A program made the translations under genes and the position numbers. Positions 13,586-14,694 of a DNA stretch of 14,694 bases are shown one piece after another. Below the pieces are notes generated by a model. It searched no databases and had not been told where the DNA came from. It saw only the letters and a program-made list of their open reading frames with translations. The stretch's first letter is position 1. Each line of letters opens with the position of its first letter. The DNA is from an uncultured Ruminococcus sp. (GTDB lineage: Bacteria > Bacillota > Clostridia > Oscillospirales > CAG-272): the NCBI GenBank assembly GCA_902778985.1, contig CACYZS010000005.1, forward strand, positions 1-14,694, given 5' to 3'.

Positions 13586-14694
13586 ATGGGACTGACAATC
13601 GCACAAAAGATCATCAAAGCACACCTTCTTTCGGGAGACATGACGCCCGGCTCGGAGATCGGTCTTAAAATCGACCAGACCCTGACGCAGGACGCGACGG
13701 GCACGATGGCGTACCTCGAGTTCGAGGCGATCGGGATCCCGCGCGTCCGGACCGAACTGTCGGTCGCCTATATCGACCACAACACGCTCCAGTCGGGGTT
13801 TGAGAACGCCGACGACCACCTCTACATCCAGTCGGTCGCCAAGAAGTACGGACTGCGCTTCTCGCGTCCCGGCAACGGCATCTGCCACCAGGTCCACCTC
13901 GAACGCTTCGGCAAACCGGGGAAGACCCTGATCGGCTCGGACAGCCACACCCCGACCGGCGGCGGGATCGGTATGCTCGCGATGGGCGCGGGCGGACTCG
14001 ACGTCGCGGTCGCGATGGGCGGCGGCGCCTACTATATCACCATGCCGAAAATGATCCTCGTCCGCCTTTCGGGCAAACTCCGCCCGTGGGTGTCGGCGAA
14101 GGACGTCTCGCTCGAACTGCTTCGCATCCTGTCGGTCAAAGGCGGGGTGGGTTCCATTATTGAGTGGGGCGGAGAGGGGGTTTCCACCCTTTCGGTGCCG
14201 CAACGCGCCACCATTACCAACATGGGAACCGAACTCGGCGCGACCACGTCGATCTTCCCCTCGGACGAAGTGACCCGCGCGTTCCTCGCCGCGGAGGGGC
14301 GTGAAAACGACTACACGCCGCTCTCGTCGGATCCCGACGCCGAATACGACCGGGTGATCGACATCGACCTGTCGACGCTCTCTCCCTTGGTCGCCTGTCC
14401 GCACAGTCCCGACAACGTGAAGCCGGTCTCGGAACTGTCTGACGTTAAGGTGGATCAGGTCTGCATCGGCTCCTGCACCAACTCCAGTCTTGCCGATCTG
14501 CTCCGCGTCGCCGCGATGCTGAAAGGGAAGAAGATCGACGACAGCGTTTCGGTCTCGGTCTCGCCCGGATCCAAACAGGTGCTCTCGATGCTCTCGGATT
14601 GCGGGGCGCTCTCGGATATCCTCGCCGCCGGCGCGCGGCTGCTCGAATGTGCCTGCGGACCGTGTATCGGTATGGGCTTCTCCCCGAATTCCGC
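13586..14694 (+). CDS. Aconitate hydratase, bacterial short type (3' end outside window)
   Basis: [4Fe-4S] enzyme converting citrate to isocitrate via cis-aconitate. 369 full codons are visible with no stop before the window end; relatives of the Aquifex-type aconitase are about 640 residues, so somewhat over half is seen. Cluster cysteines are Cys297 (GSCTNSS) and Cys357/Cys360 (CGPC), with the 60-residue spacing close to that of classical aconitases; GSDSHTPTGGGIGMLAMGAGG precedes them, split over residues 113-133. It begins 2 bases after the regulator's stop; AAGGAG at 13566-13571 is 14 bases from the ATG, longer than usual, so translational coupling to the regulator is likely. The related LeuC would be the alternative, but the CGPCIGM motif and citrate synthase neighbour favour aconitase. 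The swivel domain must lie beyond the window. Confidence 0.9.
   Translation, partial: MGLTIAQKIIKAHLLSGDMTPGSEIGLKIDQTLTQDATGTMAYLEFEAIGIPRVRTELSVAYIDHNTLQSGFENADDHLYIQSVAKKYGLRFSRPGNGICHQVHLERFGKPGKTLIGSDSHTPTGGGIGMLAMGAGGLDVAVAMGGGAYYITMPKMILVRLSGKLRPWVSAKDVSLELLRILSVKGGVGSIIEWGGEGVSTLSVPQRATITNMGTELGATTSIFPSDEVTRAFLAAEGRENDYTPLSSDPDAEYDRVIDIDLSTLSPLVACPHSPDNVKPVSELSDVKVDQVCIGSCTNSSLADLLRVAAMLKGKKIDDSVSVSVSPGSKQVLSMLSDCGALSDILAAGARLLECACGPCIGMGFSPNS

Noticed and set aside
13481..14404. Minus-strand open frame (about 307 codons) opposite the regulator end and aconitase
   Set aside because: Antisense to the conserved aconitase frame, which is open to the window end and carries all three cluster cysteines.

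Overview
The window is a gene-dense stretch of a chromosome with high GC content (about 60% or more by eye). It is most likely from an anaerobic member of the Clostridia (Bacillota), perhaps an uncultured gut or rumen lineage. Three things point there: a single-chain PurL with a C-terminal glutaminase, an energy-linked formate-tetrahydrofolate ligase, and an isopropylmalate-synthase-like protein of the Re-citrate synthase type next to an aconitase. Shine-Dalgarno sites are of the AAAGGAG type and visible promoters are sigma-A-like. No phage, transposase, CRISPR, tRNA or rRNA sequence is seen.

Layout, left to right. (1) 1-4906, plus strand: the 3' 85% or so of purL, then fhs 37 bases downstream, probably one transcript serving purine and one-carbon metabolism. 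(2) 4907-5054: an array of five short hairpins joined by a repeated TCGATAT linker, between convergent genes. (3) 5055-6305, minus strand: a PHP-family histidinol phosphatase with its own promoter, and upstream of it a small DMT/YdcZ-type membrane protein. (4) 6306-6705: 400 bases with no convincing gene but full of structure: a second hairpin array with a related GATAT linker, further inverted repeats, a textbook rho-independent terminator pointing along the plus strand with no plus-strand gene in front of it, and small tandem repeats. (5) 6706-11275, minus strand, transcribed purA, glmM, then two divergent xylose-isomerase-like TIM-barrel genes; purA has a clear promoter. (6) 11276-11543: divergent control region. 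(7) 11544-14694, plus strand: Re-citrate synthase candidate, a GntR/FCD regulator, and an aconitase cut by the window end.

The last block is the most informative. Re-citrate synthase plus aconitase would start the oxidative half-TCA branch to 2-oxoglutarate and glutamate. The regulator gene sits between them, and a perfect palindrome of the GntR/FadR operator type (AATTGTATACAATT) overlaps the -10 box and predicted start site of the operon promoter, so an autoregulated, metabolite-sensing operon can be read from the sequence. The other housekeeping genes cover purine synthesis (PurL, PurA), one-carbon supply (Fhs), histidine synthesis (histidinol phosphatase) and cell-wall amino sugar synthesis (GlmM).

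I see no clear-cut novel multi-protein system. The best undescribed candidates are the two linker-and-hairpin arrays, the orphan plus-strand terminator with a possible small RNA, and the operator-regulator pair of the citrate operon.
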